From NCBI GenBank assembly GCA_030159075.1, contig BROG01000025.1, positions 1,229,501 through 1,293,500 of the forward strand: 64,000 nucleotides of DNA. Reading direction: 5' to 3'. The notes beneath the pieces are model-generated. The model was not told the DNA's origin and made no database searches. It saw nothing but the letters and a program-made list of their open reading frames with translations. Every line of letters starts with the position of its first letter. Position 1 is the first letter of the stretch. Positions 1 through 11,345 of the stretch are shown here, in pieces. The translations under genes and the position numbers were made by a program. This DNA comes from Atrina japonica (taxonomy: Eukaryota; Mollusca; Bivalvia; Pterioida; Pinnidae).

Positions 1-2347
1 CGGTCTATAAAAAGAAACCGGAAGTATACAAACCTACAGTCTATAAGAAGAAGCCTGTCTACAAACCACCAGTCTATAAGAAGAAACCGGAAGTATACAA
101 ACCTGCAGTCTATAAGAAGAAGCCTGTCTACAAACCTCCAGGCTATAAGAAGAAACCCGGGTACAAACCAGGCGGTTAGTAATATACATTTCTGATGACA
201 AGCACTTTCATCGAACTTTTTCAATCCAAAGATTTTATATAAGCTGTACTTACCTCCAAAACCAACTGAATGTTAATTTTTTGAGACTTTATAAAATACA
301 TTAATATATAACGTTAGATTTAAAGACTTTATGTGACAGCCGCATCAAATTCCATTAGATTCTTCTTTTTGTCAGTCTTCAGTCAATTCCGTTTGGATTT
401 TGAAATGTTTTACGCCACACTCAACAATTTTTTCAGTCATACGGTGGAGGAGAGAACCCGGTTACGATGTAGCCGGGAAGGGAACACCCGCCTTCTGCAA
501 GAAAACTTTCTCACAAAAAATTAGCTTAGATTCCAGCAGAGCTCGAACCTGACCAGAAGTGAGAAACTTTATAATTCAAGTGCGATGCTCTAACCATATG
601 GTCATGGAGGTCCCGCTACTGTTCTATCGTCTTTTCTGAACACATACATAATCTGCTTGTCTGGTATATATAACTCGGTGCTTAGCTGTTTGTGAAACAT
701 TAACATTTTTTCCACACTGTGATCATGTCCTAACCTTTAATCAAGTCAATAGTATGTAAATATCTTTTACAGTTGACACATGCTCCTTGTATAACTGTGG
801 TGTCATTATGTTATATATTTCAAATTATTATTACTTGCTTGGCCTCTATTTACTTGAAATATTACCAAAGTCATTTCTAATATTAAGGTGATGGTACTGT
901 AAAAGTTGGAGGTCATGGTTATTTCCCAACCAGTTATGATGAAGGATATGGATACTACAAAAAAGGATATTACAAGAAAGTGATTGATGCAGATCCGTTG
1001 TCAGCTACAGGTGGATGTCCTCATGGATGGCTGCCATACGATGGAATGTGCTACCTCTTTAGCAGAGATAAGCTTGGTTGGTTTGAAGCTTCGGTATGTC
1101 TCAAACTATTAACACGATAAATTGTTTAAAAATTAAAAATACATTGATGTCTACAATGGTAGGACCAAAGTAGTGAACATAATTAATTTAAGAAAATAAA
1201 TTATTCACTAGAAAAAGATCCTTATCAAAATTTAATAAAATATAATTTATTGCAGATGAAATGCATGTACATGGGCGGTTATTTGGCAGTAGCAAACTCG
1301 GCACATGAAAACAGCTACCTCAAGTTGATGGCGGGAAAATACGAATGTAAGGCATTCAAATCTTTAAATACTCATAGTAATGTCGTGGCGAATGTTTTAG
1401 GAATTTCCTACGGCTGTTTTGTGAATGAATGAATGTTTACATCGAAAAAAGGAAATATTTAAATAAATGTCCACCTTAAAAGGACATTTGCGGTGTTTCC
1501 CACAAATAATTTATTTCGTTTTTATATTGCTTAGTTTTCATTTGTACTTGACTGTGGACTCAAAGCGGTAGTGACCGGTTGACAGGGGTGCTTACTCCTC
1601 CATGGCACCTGATCCCACCTCTTGGTTTCCAGAGGTCCGTGTTTGTCCAGTTTTACTAGATTTGTATCTATATTCTGGACATCCTTAAGATTTATACTTC
1701 GGTATCTGAGATGTTTTAAATTGATGTACAAAAAGAAAAATAGATATACACATTTATACAAAACTTCTGTTTTTATTCCTATATCTTTTGTTAGCAATTA
1801 TTGCGAAACGAGTTTGTCGATTATTCGTTGGCAAATGTTAAATTGAATCTAAATTTAAATCTCTAGGTATGTGCATGCGACACTGGACCTGACCTTATGT
1901 TCACCAAATATATAGGAATAAAAAATGTTTGTCTGTGTAAGTAAGAAGTACGAAATATGTTTTTGGAAAATAAAGCTAATGCCCCATTGATATGAGAAAT
2001 ATTTAAAACACAAATGCTGATATTTCGTTGCAGTAAAACCGGGAGTGTGGATCGGTTTGAATGACGTTTTGTTTCCAAAATCACACAAGTGGTTCTGGGG
2101 ATACGGAAAGAAACAATGCAAATGGTTCGACTGGGGTCTCAAGGAACCAAAGTTTAGTGGATCAGGGTACAAACACTGTGTTGCTCTTTGGTGTGATTAC
2201 AAATGGCAATGGAAAGTAGAAAACTGCTACAGCAAAAAATACTACATTTGTGAATTTAACCCAGTAAGTACACAACTTTTTCATATAATACATTATAAAT
2301 CGCCAATATATATGAATAAATAAATAAATATATATATATAAATATAC

Positions 2348-2432
<85 letters not shown>

Positions 2433-2794
2433 GTCTACAAGTACACTAAACAGACCTATTTCTGTAATGGTCGGGTAATTTTTTACGATATCCAAAAGTA
2501 AAATTCAATATTTTTCAAAAATAAATATATTCATTCATCAAGTCACCAAAGATAAAAGCCCAATATTTATATGTGAGTGCATTGAATATACTATATTTAG
2601 CACCACATTCGATTCTCACCAATGTGAACCGGCTTCAGTCGTAATGTCAACAATTTTGTTTTATTTTTAAAACAGCGAAATTCTAATCTAATTCTAATTA
2701 TCTGATTTTGCAGTATTATGATATAATGTTTTAACTAATACATAATGACCATTCTTTCTTCTTTCAGAAAAAAGTCTGCAAATGTGGTTATTAG
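1..2794 (+). CDS. Copy 1: Tyr/Lys/Pro-repeat C-type lectin protein, 5'-partial
   Basis: The signal-peptide exon and start of the repeat exon lie left of the window. Exons seen: 1-174, 888-1093, 1256-1346, 2034-2263, 2768-2794, all with GT/AG borders and phases identical to the other copies. The first exon encodes units that alternate [11 protein letters not shown] and [11 protein letters not shown], ending PGYKPGG. This differs from the [11 protein letters not shown] units of copies 2 and 3. The next exon gives a Gly/Tyr/Lys linker and the start of a C-type lectin fold (GGCPHGW, MCYLF). Exon 1256-1346 carries [17 protein letters not shown]. Exon 2034-2263 carries [14 protein letters not shown] and [13 protein letters not shown]. 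The last exon adds KKVCKCGY and stops with TAG. The positions equivalent to the sugar/Ca2+ motifs EPN and WND read EPK and WKV. Likely a secreted adhesive or matrix protein of the foot or byssus. Intron 4 holds a Penelope 3' end and intron 5 a long TA microsatellite. Confidence 0.85.
405..605 (-). repeat. tRNA-derived SINE-like repeat (family V1)
   Basis: Read on the minus strand, a tRNA-like head (ATGGTTAGAGCATCGCAC, then GGTTCGAGCTCTGCTGG) is followed by a body ending in TGTGGCGTAAAAC. The same arrangement recurs at 14060-14315 and, inverted, at 34565-34755. It lies in the intron after the repeat exon of copy 1. Confidence 0.6.
1541..1725 (+). mobile_element. Solo 3' end of Penelope-like element
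   Basis: Matches the 3' ends of the Penelope-like copies at about 7915-8085, 11165-11340 and 12815-12980 (GACTGTGGACTCA, TTACTCCTCCATGGCACCTG, CTTGGTTTCCAGAGGTCCGT). No coding part accompanies it. It sits in intron 4 of lectin copy 1. Confidence 0.7.
2326..2429. repeat. (TA)n microsatellite
   Basis: An almost pure alternating TA tract with a few AAT/CAT interruptions, in intron 5 of copy 1. Open frames over it are artefacts. Confidence 0.95.
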
Positions 2795-2858
2795 TCTGAC
2801 ATCTCAGTCTTTGTTCCATCGCCACTGAAGAAATGCCACGTGATTCGTACCGAAATTT

Positions 2859-2864
2859 AATAAA
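2859..2864 (+). terminator. Polyadenylation signal, copy 1
   Basis: AATAAA 65 bp after the TAG stop of copy 1. Copies 3 and 4 have AATAAA at a comparable distance. Confidence 0.7.
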
Positions 2865-3033
2865 ACAGTATTACAATTATCTCTGTATGATTTGTGTTAT
2901 ACAATCGACATCAATTACAGATTCTATTGATTTTAATACAATAAGATGATACTAATATTATCATCAATACCAAAGTTATAGTTTTACGAAATGCTCAAGA
3001 CGATCGTTTTTGTTGTAGCGGTGCAAAGGGATA

Positions 3034-3135
3034 TCGGCCCGGATAACTCAGTTGGTAAGAGCGTCCTGCTAGTGTTAGGAAGGTCCTGGGATCGATTTCG
3101 GTCTGGTCACACATTTTTCCTCACATGTTACATTT
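3034..3135 (+). repeat. tRNA-like SINE fragment, first of a pair
   Basis: GGCCCGGATAACTCAGTTGG resembles a tRNA A box and the downstream GGGATCGATTTCGGTCTGGTC resembles a B box and acceptor arm, followed by ACATTTTTCCTC. The anticodon stem does not pair well, so a functional tRNA is unlikely. A near copy starts about 200 bp downstream. Confidence 0.55.
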
Positions 3136-3235
3136 GGCGCACAACTAAATAACTCACGATGGTGTGTTAAGAGTTTTGTTGATTTCTGGGGTAAGAAATC
3201 TTGTTAAAGGGGGAGTGTCGCGGTGCACAGGTTAT

Positions 3236-3330
3236 CGGCCCGGATAGCTCAGTTGGTAAGAGCGTCCTGCTAGTGTTAGGGTTCGATTCCCGGTTTGGTC
3301 GCACATTTTTCCTCGCCTGTTACACTGTCA
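3236..3330 (+). repeat. tRNA-like SINE fragment, second of a pair
   Basis: Repeats the preceding element with a better A box (GATAGCTCAGTTGG) and B box (GGTTCGATTCCC), but with about 11 bases lost between the anticodon region and the B box. It ends in the same ACATTTTTCCTCGCCTGTTAC tail. Probably a tRNA-derived SINE duplicated in tandem. Confidence 0.55.
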
Positions 3331-3519
3331 ATAGGATTTCAGAAGTTGAGCTCGAATTTTATATGGATATATACCGAAAAAAATGTATCATCAAAGGCCA
3401 AATTATAAATCTAATTGTGTTGCAAAATCCGTCAAAGAGTGTCCACTGTAAAATGGAACACGCAATTCAAAATGAAAAGTACGGGGAAGCTTAAAAAAAC
3501 CCTGCCTCTAACTTCTGTG

Positions 3520-3660
3520 TTGGTTTGTTTGTTTGTTTATTGTTGTTTAACGTTCCACTCAAGAATATTTCACTCAACTGGAGACGTCACCAAATGCCTG
3601 TGAAGGGCTTCAAATTTTGGCCTATGCTCGGCACTTACTGCGATTGAGCAGTGAGGGTTT
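3520..3660 (-). repeat. SINE fragment (family with CAAA tail)
   Basis: Shares GTTTGTTTGTTTATTGTTGT, TTTCACTCA, CGTCACCAAATGCC and GAGCAGTGAGGGTT with the full copy at 14994-15283. The tRNA-like 5' end is missing. Confidence 0.65.
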
Positions 3661-4574
3661 GTGTTGGTCTTGAGGAAGAAATATTACATGGTCAATTCGT
3701 CTACCCGTAAAGTAACATTTGGAACCTGTCCATTTCAAAGAATGGTTTAATTAACTTTAAGACTTCAGGGGTGTGTAATATTGAATGAACTATTTTATAA
3801 TGATTGTACATGCAATAACAACTTGTTCACTGCTGAATCACGACAGCAGACTACACTATTTATTGATCTGGGTTAGTCTAAATGTGATCACAGGTTATTG
3901 GGTTTTAAAAGCTTAAAAGCAACATTATCGCCATCGCCGACTGCAAAGGTCAATTGAAAGATTAGACTGTATCTTCCCCTTCAATACCATCAGACATATT
4001 TTTTCTAATCAAATACATGTAGTTTGAAGAACCATATATTGCAGATGCTGTGATGAAACATATTAAACGATCACGCAAAAACGTTTAATACCTCTATATT
4101 TTTTCCAAAACACGAGATCGTATTGAAAACTGCAAAATCGTAGTCATAACATGACATATAGTCATGTAACCTCAAACATTATTTTGCACATGAAAGCTGT
4201 CTCATGGTTATCTAAAGCCATCAATGTTTTTTTATATAGGGAGATATTCAATTTATTGTTTTCACCATGGTTATGTATACTAAATTCCGCCTCACTTTAG
4301 AGGATATGATTATAAATCTGCCGAGATATGCACGTCCTTATGTAGTGTTTGAAATATACCCCTAAATGAAAAGACCCCTCAAAACTTGCGAAAGTTTAAA
4401 AAACCGAAGCACCCAGCATCTGTCTCTCGTATGGATTATATATGTTAAATTACACTATTGTGAGGGACTATCGATATACCTTATGGACGTGACATAGATT
4501 CAAGAAGCTGTAAAATGCCTCTTCAGAAAACCAAAATCTAAACCACAATTTTGCCTACACAATATAGCCAAATC

Positions 4575-4577
<3 letters not shown>
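3661..4577. other. No gene seen
   Basis: AT-rich sequence without a convincing coding exon, RNA or recognisable repeat. Confidence 0.5.

Positions 4578-4653
<76 letters not shown>
4578..4653. repeat. (TA)n microsatellite
   Basis: Pure alternating TA tract directly before the fold-back element at 4726-5262. Confidence 0.95.
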
Positions 4654-4654
<1 letters not shown>

Positions 4655-4725
4655 TAAAACCAACAAAACTATATATCCTAGGGTTTCGGATCTAAACAAT
4701 AGATACAAGTCAAAAAAAGAATATA

Positions 4726-5262
4726 TATATAGCACCAAAATGACTAACGACACGGACAAGACAAGACTCAAATTTTCGGGACGACCTGTCCATTCATCAG
4801 GACAAAACGATTAAAATATCATGAAAACGAAATGATAACTACAAAACTAAATTCAAACTACTAACAAAAAAAACCAAGAAACTGCAATAATACTAAATGA
4901 ATGAATTAAGTCAAAAAACGAAAGTCAGTTTCTTGTTTTTTCACTTTAATCCCGATCGATTCACTTTTCGTTAGTAGTTTGAATCTAATTTTGTAGTTAT
5001 CATTATGTTTGATGTTAATTTTTATTACTTTAACACACACACAGTACACTTGTAATATGTAGCATTTCTTAAATTCTCCGGTTGTGTGTGTGATTGTTTG
5101 TTTCCGTGCATACGTGTGTGTGTGTATGTATGTGTGTGTGTGTGTGTATTTATTCGTTTTCATGATACTTTAATCGTTTTGTCCCGATGAAGGGACAGGT
5201 CGTCCCGATAATTTGACTCTCATCTTGTCCGTGTCGTTAATCATTTTAGTGATATATATATA
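4726..5262. repeat. Fold-back element with long inverted arms
   Basis: The left arm (about 4726-4865) reads ACGACACGGACAAGA, GGGACGACCTGTCC, CAAAACGATTAAAATATCAT and AACTACAAAACTA. Its reverse complement reappears in two blocks at about 4958-5010 and 5155-5262. They are separated by a CA/TG-rich insertion (5030-5150). TA repeats lie on both sides. No transposase is seen, so this is a fold-back or MITE-like unit or a piece of a retroelement terminal repeat. Confidence 0.65.
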
Positions 5263-5369
5263 TATAATCAAATATTAAATTCTTGTCTTTTACGTGGATC
5301 TCAATGCAGAAGTTCAGAAGAATTGAATATGAAAACATTAAAAAATCTCATTATAACACATTGAACCCC

Positions 5370-5960
5370 GTTCCAATAATTGGCGACAAAATTCCAGTTT
5401 AGTTATTCTGCAGATGATTATGTCAGACGATAGGTCAAACAAGAATAAGAGGAACCAGACAATTTGTCTAAATGGGTAAAAAATGTGCGACAGGTGATAA
5501 AATCTCAAATAAGAAAACAATAAAAACGCGGTATCTTTCTGTACTCAGTGATCCAGAAATCATTTCCGAGCTCGAAATATTACATGACCAAAATGAAATG
5601 GTCCGGCAGATAAAACATCAAATAATAATGCACATGTATTTGTTTTAAGAGACATCACTATAATTCTTGCGCTCTTATAATGATTCTACAATCGATACTG
5701 ACTTTGAGATACCATAATGTGTCCATATTGGATCCATGAATTTCATGATAACTAATAAAACAGAGGTACATTACAAAATCCAGCAAATGTTCCGCCAAAC
5801 CTTTGTCTATACTCATTAACAAAATACTGACAGAAGCTTCAGCAACACTTCACAGCTGTTCATCCTAGAAGCGGTTTATATCAGTCATGGATACCAAAAT
5901 GCCAAACAAAACTTAAAGGCACGCCATTTTTCTCAAATTCATAGTATCAAAACATACGAC
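5370..5960 (+). mobile_element. Decayed Penelope-like RT fragment
   Basis: Strongly diverged from the intact-looking segment at about 9580-10230. Shared landmarks are AATTCCAGTTTAGTTAT, GATTATGTCAGACGAT, AGGATCCAGCAAATGTT after reading AATCCAGCAAATGTTC, and AGAAGCGGT. All frames carry stops. It appears to be an older insertion of the family seen just downstream. Confidence 0.6.
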
Positions 5961-6365
5961 ATTTCTATTCTTTATATATACAATTCTGCATGAAGAATTA
6001 AAAATTACATTGGTTTTTTTTCTCTCTAAACGTGGCACTCGTATAAACTAAGAGGGTTTTGTCTATCAGACTGACTGTCTTTATCAGTTTATGTTTATTA
6101 AGCTGCATGGCGCGATAACGAAAAGACAATACTTGTGAACTGCCAAAATAGTACAGGATTTTGTTGTGACATTCGTATTTCTGTTATATTCATTGTGTGT
6201 GGGTGCGTTTTGTCACACTGTACAGAAACTCAAAACTAGAAACATTTTTATGCTTTATGTAAACTGAAACCTCCTATAGCGATTGTTGTTCGCAAAATAT
6301 GTATACTAAAACATTTAGACAGTCATAATAATATATTAATGATTATATTTGAATATAAACTGATT

Positions 6366-8087
6366 TTCTTGTCTATGAGAGTGCGTATAATTGAAAAAAT
6401 ATACCATGGGGCCAACAATCCCACCTTGAGTAACCCCTTCCGTAGACAACGTGAAAATTTTTTGATTAAACAACTTGGCACTGCATATCCCTATGGATGT
6501 AACGATAATATCCAAAGTGTAGGCAATCTATCAAGCCCACTGTGTAATGGTGTTAATGTGATGGAACTTTTTAATTCTAACGTAAGACGTAAACGAAGTC
6601 ACGGACATCGTTCATACAAACGACCCTACATACATGATGTCACTTTTTCATCTCTTTTACCTTACGTTAACAAAAAATTGGGTCTTCATCATATCCGCAG
6701 CAAAATTTATTTTGTTCCTTTTACAAATCTCAATAAACTTTTTCAAGAAGCAAGAATGAACCCCTACACGGATTCTTCAACCCCAGAATACATACTGAAC
6801 TCCATTATAATGGACATCGCTTATCACAGGCTGTTTAAGCCTGCACGCATTACAAACGATAACTGTTCTAAACAGAAACGTCTTTTCCTTAACTTAAATT
6901 TACAAATAAAGGCATAGACGCTTTAAACATTGGCAATGTTCTAAATCACAAAAAAGTTCAGTCCTGTATTCCACCATATTTTAAACCGAAGACCACGCCT
7001 TGCATTTCATATAGCTATACACCTAGCATCGAATCCAAGCTATTCAATTACAAACAGGTTTTGCAGTGCCTAGACATCAACCATCTTCTACACAACACTG
7101 TCACATGTTCATGTGCTTCATCTCCTTTCAAATACAATACTATCGGGCATGTCATTACCGGCGACGTTTCTATTGTTGAAAATGAAAGCCTCAAAAATCT
7201 TATTTCAAGGAGCCCTAAAAACCAAGCCCGTTCCTTTAATTGGCGTCAGAATTTCAGTTTAGTTATGGATTCTGTCGAAGATTATGCCAGACGATGGGCC
7301 AAACATGAAGACGTAGAACCAGACACTTTGTCTGAATGGCTGAAAGCCATACGATGGTAAAAAGTTAGCGGTGTCCTTTAATTTGACATTTAGATATATC
7401 GACGACGTTTTGTCAATTAATAATGACAATTTTCAAACATATGTCAATGCGATATATCCCAGCGAACTAGAAATTAAAGATACAACAGAATCAAGTACAC
7501 ACGCTTCATACTTAGACATTTTACTTAATATCAACACAGACGGGAAATTAGCAACCAAGCTATACGATAAACGCGACAATTTCGGCTTTCCCATCGTAAA
7601 TTTTCCACATTTAAGTAGTAATATCCCTCACTCACCTGCATATGGAGTTTATATTTCACAAATGTTCCGATATGCCACACAACATATGAAGATTTCATAT
7701 ACAGAGGTAAACTACTCACTGACAAATTATTGACACAGGGATATCGAAAACCGCGTTTAATGTCAACGTTCCGCAAATTTTATGGTCGGTATGGTAGTCT
7801 TGTTTGCGACTACTCTGTTTCACTAAGTGAAATGTTGAGTTGCCTTTTCGTTGGCGGTTGTTGAGACGTCTGTACCAATTGTGACGAGGATACACTCCTC
7901 ACGTGTTTCATTGGACTTGACTGTGGACTCACGGGTGTGACCGGTCGACAGGGGGATGCTTACTCCTCCATGGCACCTGATCCCACCTCTTGGTTTCCAG
8001 AGGTCCGTGTTTGTCCATTTTTACCGGATTTGTATCTATGTCCTGGACATCCTATTGATTTATACTTTGGTATCTGAGATTTTTATA
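6366..8087 (+). mobile_element. Penelope-like element copy A (internally deleted)
   Basis: It begins in the C-terminal part of the GIY-YIG region (MRVRIIEKIYHGANNPTLS, then RRQRENF and YPYGCNDNIQS). A long linker follows, ending DTLSEWLKAIRW at 7357. There it jumps into the end of the reverse transcriptase, beginning KKLAVSF with FRYIDDVLS. The RT fingers and most of the palm are absent, so it cannot make a working enzyme. The 3' noncoding end (7830-8087) is well kept, and copy B follows at once. At least two frame breaks lie before 7360. Confidence 0.75.
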
Positions 8088-8089
8088 TT

Positions 8090-11000
8090 TTTACCAAAAT
8101 CACTGCTGGTGGACATATTGTCCCCGAGGATACTTGTCACTCGGTACATATACATTTAATGGATAAAGAAGTACCAAAAGATTGCATACTGGATGACTCG
8201 GCGCCCAGTATAAAAAAGGTGTCCTTCTGTGAAGTCTATCGGGAGCACAGACTCGCAGAGATTGTTTGGTGCTCCTCGGGTTGTCTTCGGGACATTAAAA
8301 ATTTAACATTTGTGCAGTCCAAAGATGACCAGTTATGTATAAACATGATAACGCTTATGTTCCAATAAAAAATTGTCAGATTCCACTTGACGACATTTTT
8401 GATAGTTCATTTTCAAATAATATTATACCAACAATTTCTAAATGTTCTGTCAAAAATTGTAAAACATGTCATATATTAATAACTGATCAAGTGTTCACTA
8501 GCAATCTGACAAATAAGCATTACAACACCAGAAGCTGGGATCATCTAGACTGAACGTTGTTTACGGCATTGAGTGTACCTTGTGTGGTTTGATTTATGTT
8601 GGCGAAAACTAAGGGGCCCTTAAATAAATCAGTATCTGGTCGTCGATTCGAAATTAATAATGGGGGTAACCAGATACTCTATCGACATTTCAACTCTCCT
8701 GACCATTCCATCTTGTCTATGAGAGTGCGTATAATTGTATACCACTGGACCAACAATCCCACCTTGAGTGACCCCTTCCGTAGACAACGTGAAGAATTTT
8801 AGGATTAACTTGGCACTGCATATCCCTATGGATGTAACGATAATATCCAAAGTGTAGGCAATCTATCAAGCCCACTGTGTAATGGTGTTAATGTGATGGA
8901 ACTTTTTAATTCAAACGTAAGACGTAAACGAAGTCACGGACATCGTTCATACAACCGACCCTACATACATGATGTCACTTTTTCATCTCTTTTACCTTAC
9001 GTTAACAAAAAATTGGGTCTTCATCACATCCGCAGCAAACTCTATTCTGTTCCTTTTACAAATCTCAATAAACTTTTTCAAGAAGCAAGAATGAACCCCT
9101 ACACGGATTCTTCAACCCCAGAATACATACTGAACTCCATTATAATGGACATCGCTTATCACAGGCTGTTTAAGCCTGCACGCGTTACAAACGATGACTG
9201 TTCTAAACAGAAACGTCTTTTCCTTAAACTTAAATTTACAAATAAAGGCATAGACGCTTTAAACATTGGCAATGTTCTAAATCACAAAAAAGTTCAGTCC
9301 TGTATTCCACCATATTTTAAACTGAAGAGCACGCCTTCCATTTCATATAGCTATACACCTAGCATCGCATCCAAGCTATTCAATTACAAACAGGTTTTGC
9401 AGTGCCTAGACATCAACCATCTTCTACACAACACACTGTCACATGTTCATGTGCTTAATCTCCTTTCCAATACAATACTATCGGGCATGTCATTACCGGC
9501 GACGTTTCTATTGTTGAAAATGAAATGCCTCAAAAATCTTATTTTAAGGGGCCCTAAATACCGGGAAGCCCGTTCCTTTAATTGGCGTCAGAATTTCAGT
9601 TTAGTTATGGATTCTGTCGAAGATTATGCCAGACGATGGGCCAAACATGAAGACGTAGAACCAGACACTTTGTCTGAATGGCTGAAAGCCATACGATGGT
9701 TGATAAAATCTCGTATTCGAAAACTTAAAGGGACTATGAAAACACGTTATCCCTCTGTATTTAATGATCCAGAAGTAGTAACTGAACTGGATAGGTTACA
9801 TGACCAATATGTACTGGTACCAGCAAATAATATAGTTTTTATTTGTAAGGCACATTACTATAATTGTTTATTAGAAGAACTTGGGTTTAATACGAATTCT
9901 GGAAATCCTACATACACACGTAGCTCACTTTCAAAGGACGAGATCCTTTTCACGTGTCCGTATTAACTCATTTGAACGGAGACACATTTCGAGCTACCAC
10001 AACTGGATACCTAAACTTCATAAAAACCCATATAAGCAAAGATACATAGCAGGATCCAGCAAATGTTATACCAAACCTTTATCTTTACTCCTTACCAAGA
10101 TATTGACAGCTGTTAAGGAGAAACTTCAAAAATACTGTACAGTTGCTTATTCCAGAAGCGGTGTAAATCAGATGTGGATACTTAAAAATTCTAAAAGCTT
10201 TTAGAAAATTTGAAAGGCACATAATTTTTCTCGAATTCACAGTATCAAAACGTATGATTTCTCAACTCTTTACACTACTATTCACATAAAAAATTAAAAG
10301 AAAGGCTTTTTAGCATCATAGACAACTGCTTTTTCACTAAAGGTGGTACCCGAAAATTTAAATATCTAGTGATTGGCTATCAGGATACTTATTTCGTCAA
10401 ACACCACTCTGATTCTACACATAAGTATACTGAAGTTGATATAAAAAACATGCTGGAATTTCTAATAGACAATATATTTGTAATGTTCGGAGACGTGGTC
10501 TTTCAACAAACTGTCGGCATTCCTATGGGAACCAATTGTGCTCCTTTATTGGCCGACCTGTTCCTTTATTCATACGAAGCAGACTTCATTCAGAAACTGC
10601 TGAATCAAAAGAAGAAAAAGTTAGCGGTGTCCTTTAATTTGACATTTAGATATATCGACGACGTTTTGTCAATTAATAATGACAATTTTCAAACATATGT
10701 CAATGCGATATATCCCAGCGAACTAGAAATTAAAGATACAACAGAATCAAGTACACACGCTTCATACTTAGACATTTTACTTAATATCAACACAGACGGG
10801 AAATTCAAGCTATACGATAAAACGCGACAATTTCGGCTTTCCCATCGTAAATTTTCCACATTTAAGTAGTAATATCCCTCACTTTTGCATATGGAGTTTA
10901 TATTTCACAAATGATCCGATATGCCAGGGGCGTGCACAACATATGAAGATTTCATATACAGAGGTAAACTACTCACTGACAAATTATTGACACAGGGATA

Positions 11001-11345
11001 TCGAAAAACCGCGTTTAATGTCAACGTTCCGCAAATTTTATGGTCGGTATGGTAGTCTTGTTTGCGACTACTCTGTTTCACTAAGTGAAATGTTGAGTTG
11101 CCTTTTCGTTGGCGGTTGTTGAGACGTCTGTACCAATTGTGACGAGGATACACTCCTCACGTGTTTCATTGGACTTGACTGTGGACTCACGGCGGGTGTG
11201 ACCGGTCGACAGGGGATGCTTACTCCTCCATGGCACCTGATCCCACCTCTGGTTTCCAGAGGTCCGTGTTTGTCCATTTTTACCGGATTTGTATCTATGT
11301 CCTGGACATCCTATTGATTTATACTTTGGTATCTGAGATTTTTTA
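8090..11345 (+). mobile_element. Penelope-like element copy B, endonuclease before RT (Naiad-like)
   Basis: Order on the plus strand: a Cys/His motif (KCSVKNCKTCHIL, about 8431-8472); a GIY-YIG endonuclease start (ECTLCGLIYVGE, about 8569-8604) and its tail (RRQREEF, YPYGCNDN, to about 8850); a basic linker (8893-9600); and the reverse transcriptase. RT landmarks are YDFSTLYTTI (about 10252), GIPMGTNCAPLLADLFLYS (about 10519) and FRYIDDVLS (about 10645), followed by the thumb and a 3' noncoding end. Standard Penelope elements carry GIY-YIG after RT, so this is the permuted order known from the Naiad/Chlamys clade. Frameshifts near 8550, 8605, 8800, 9950 and 10200, with stops, make this copy inactive. 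It lies head to tail between copies A and C. Confidence 0.75.

Noticed and set aside
2256..2495. Ile/Tyr-rich frames over TA tracts (also near 4577, 4551 and 42272)
   Set aside because: Translations of pure TA microsatellites.
3236..3310. Functional tRNA gene
   Set aside because: A and B boxes are present but the anticodon stem does not pair and the paired copy shows SINE-like tails.
8545..8560. In-frame TGA as a selenocysteine codon in the Naiad-like element
   Set aside because: Some Naiad proteins carry selenocysteine, but here the TGA coincides with a frameshift and no SECIS hairpin could be shown.
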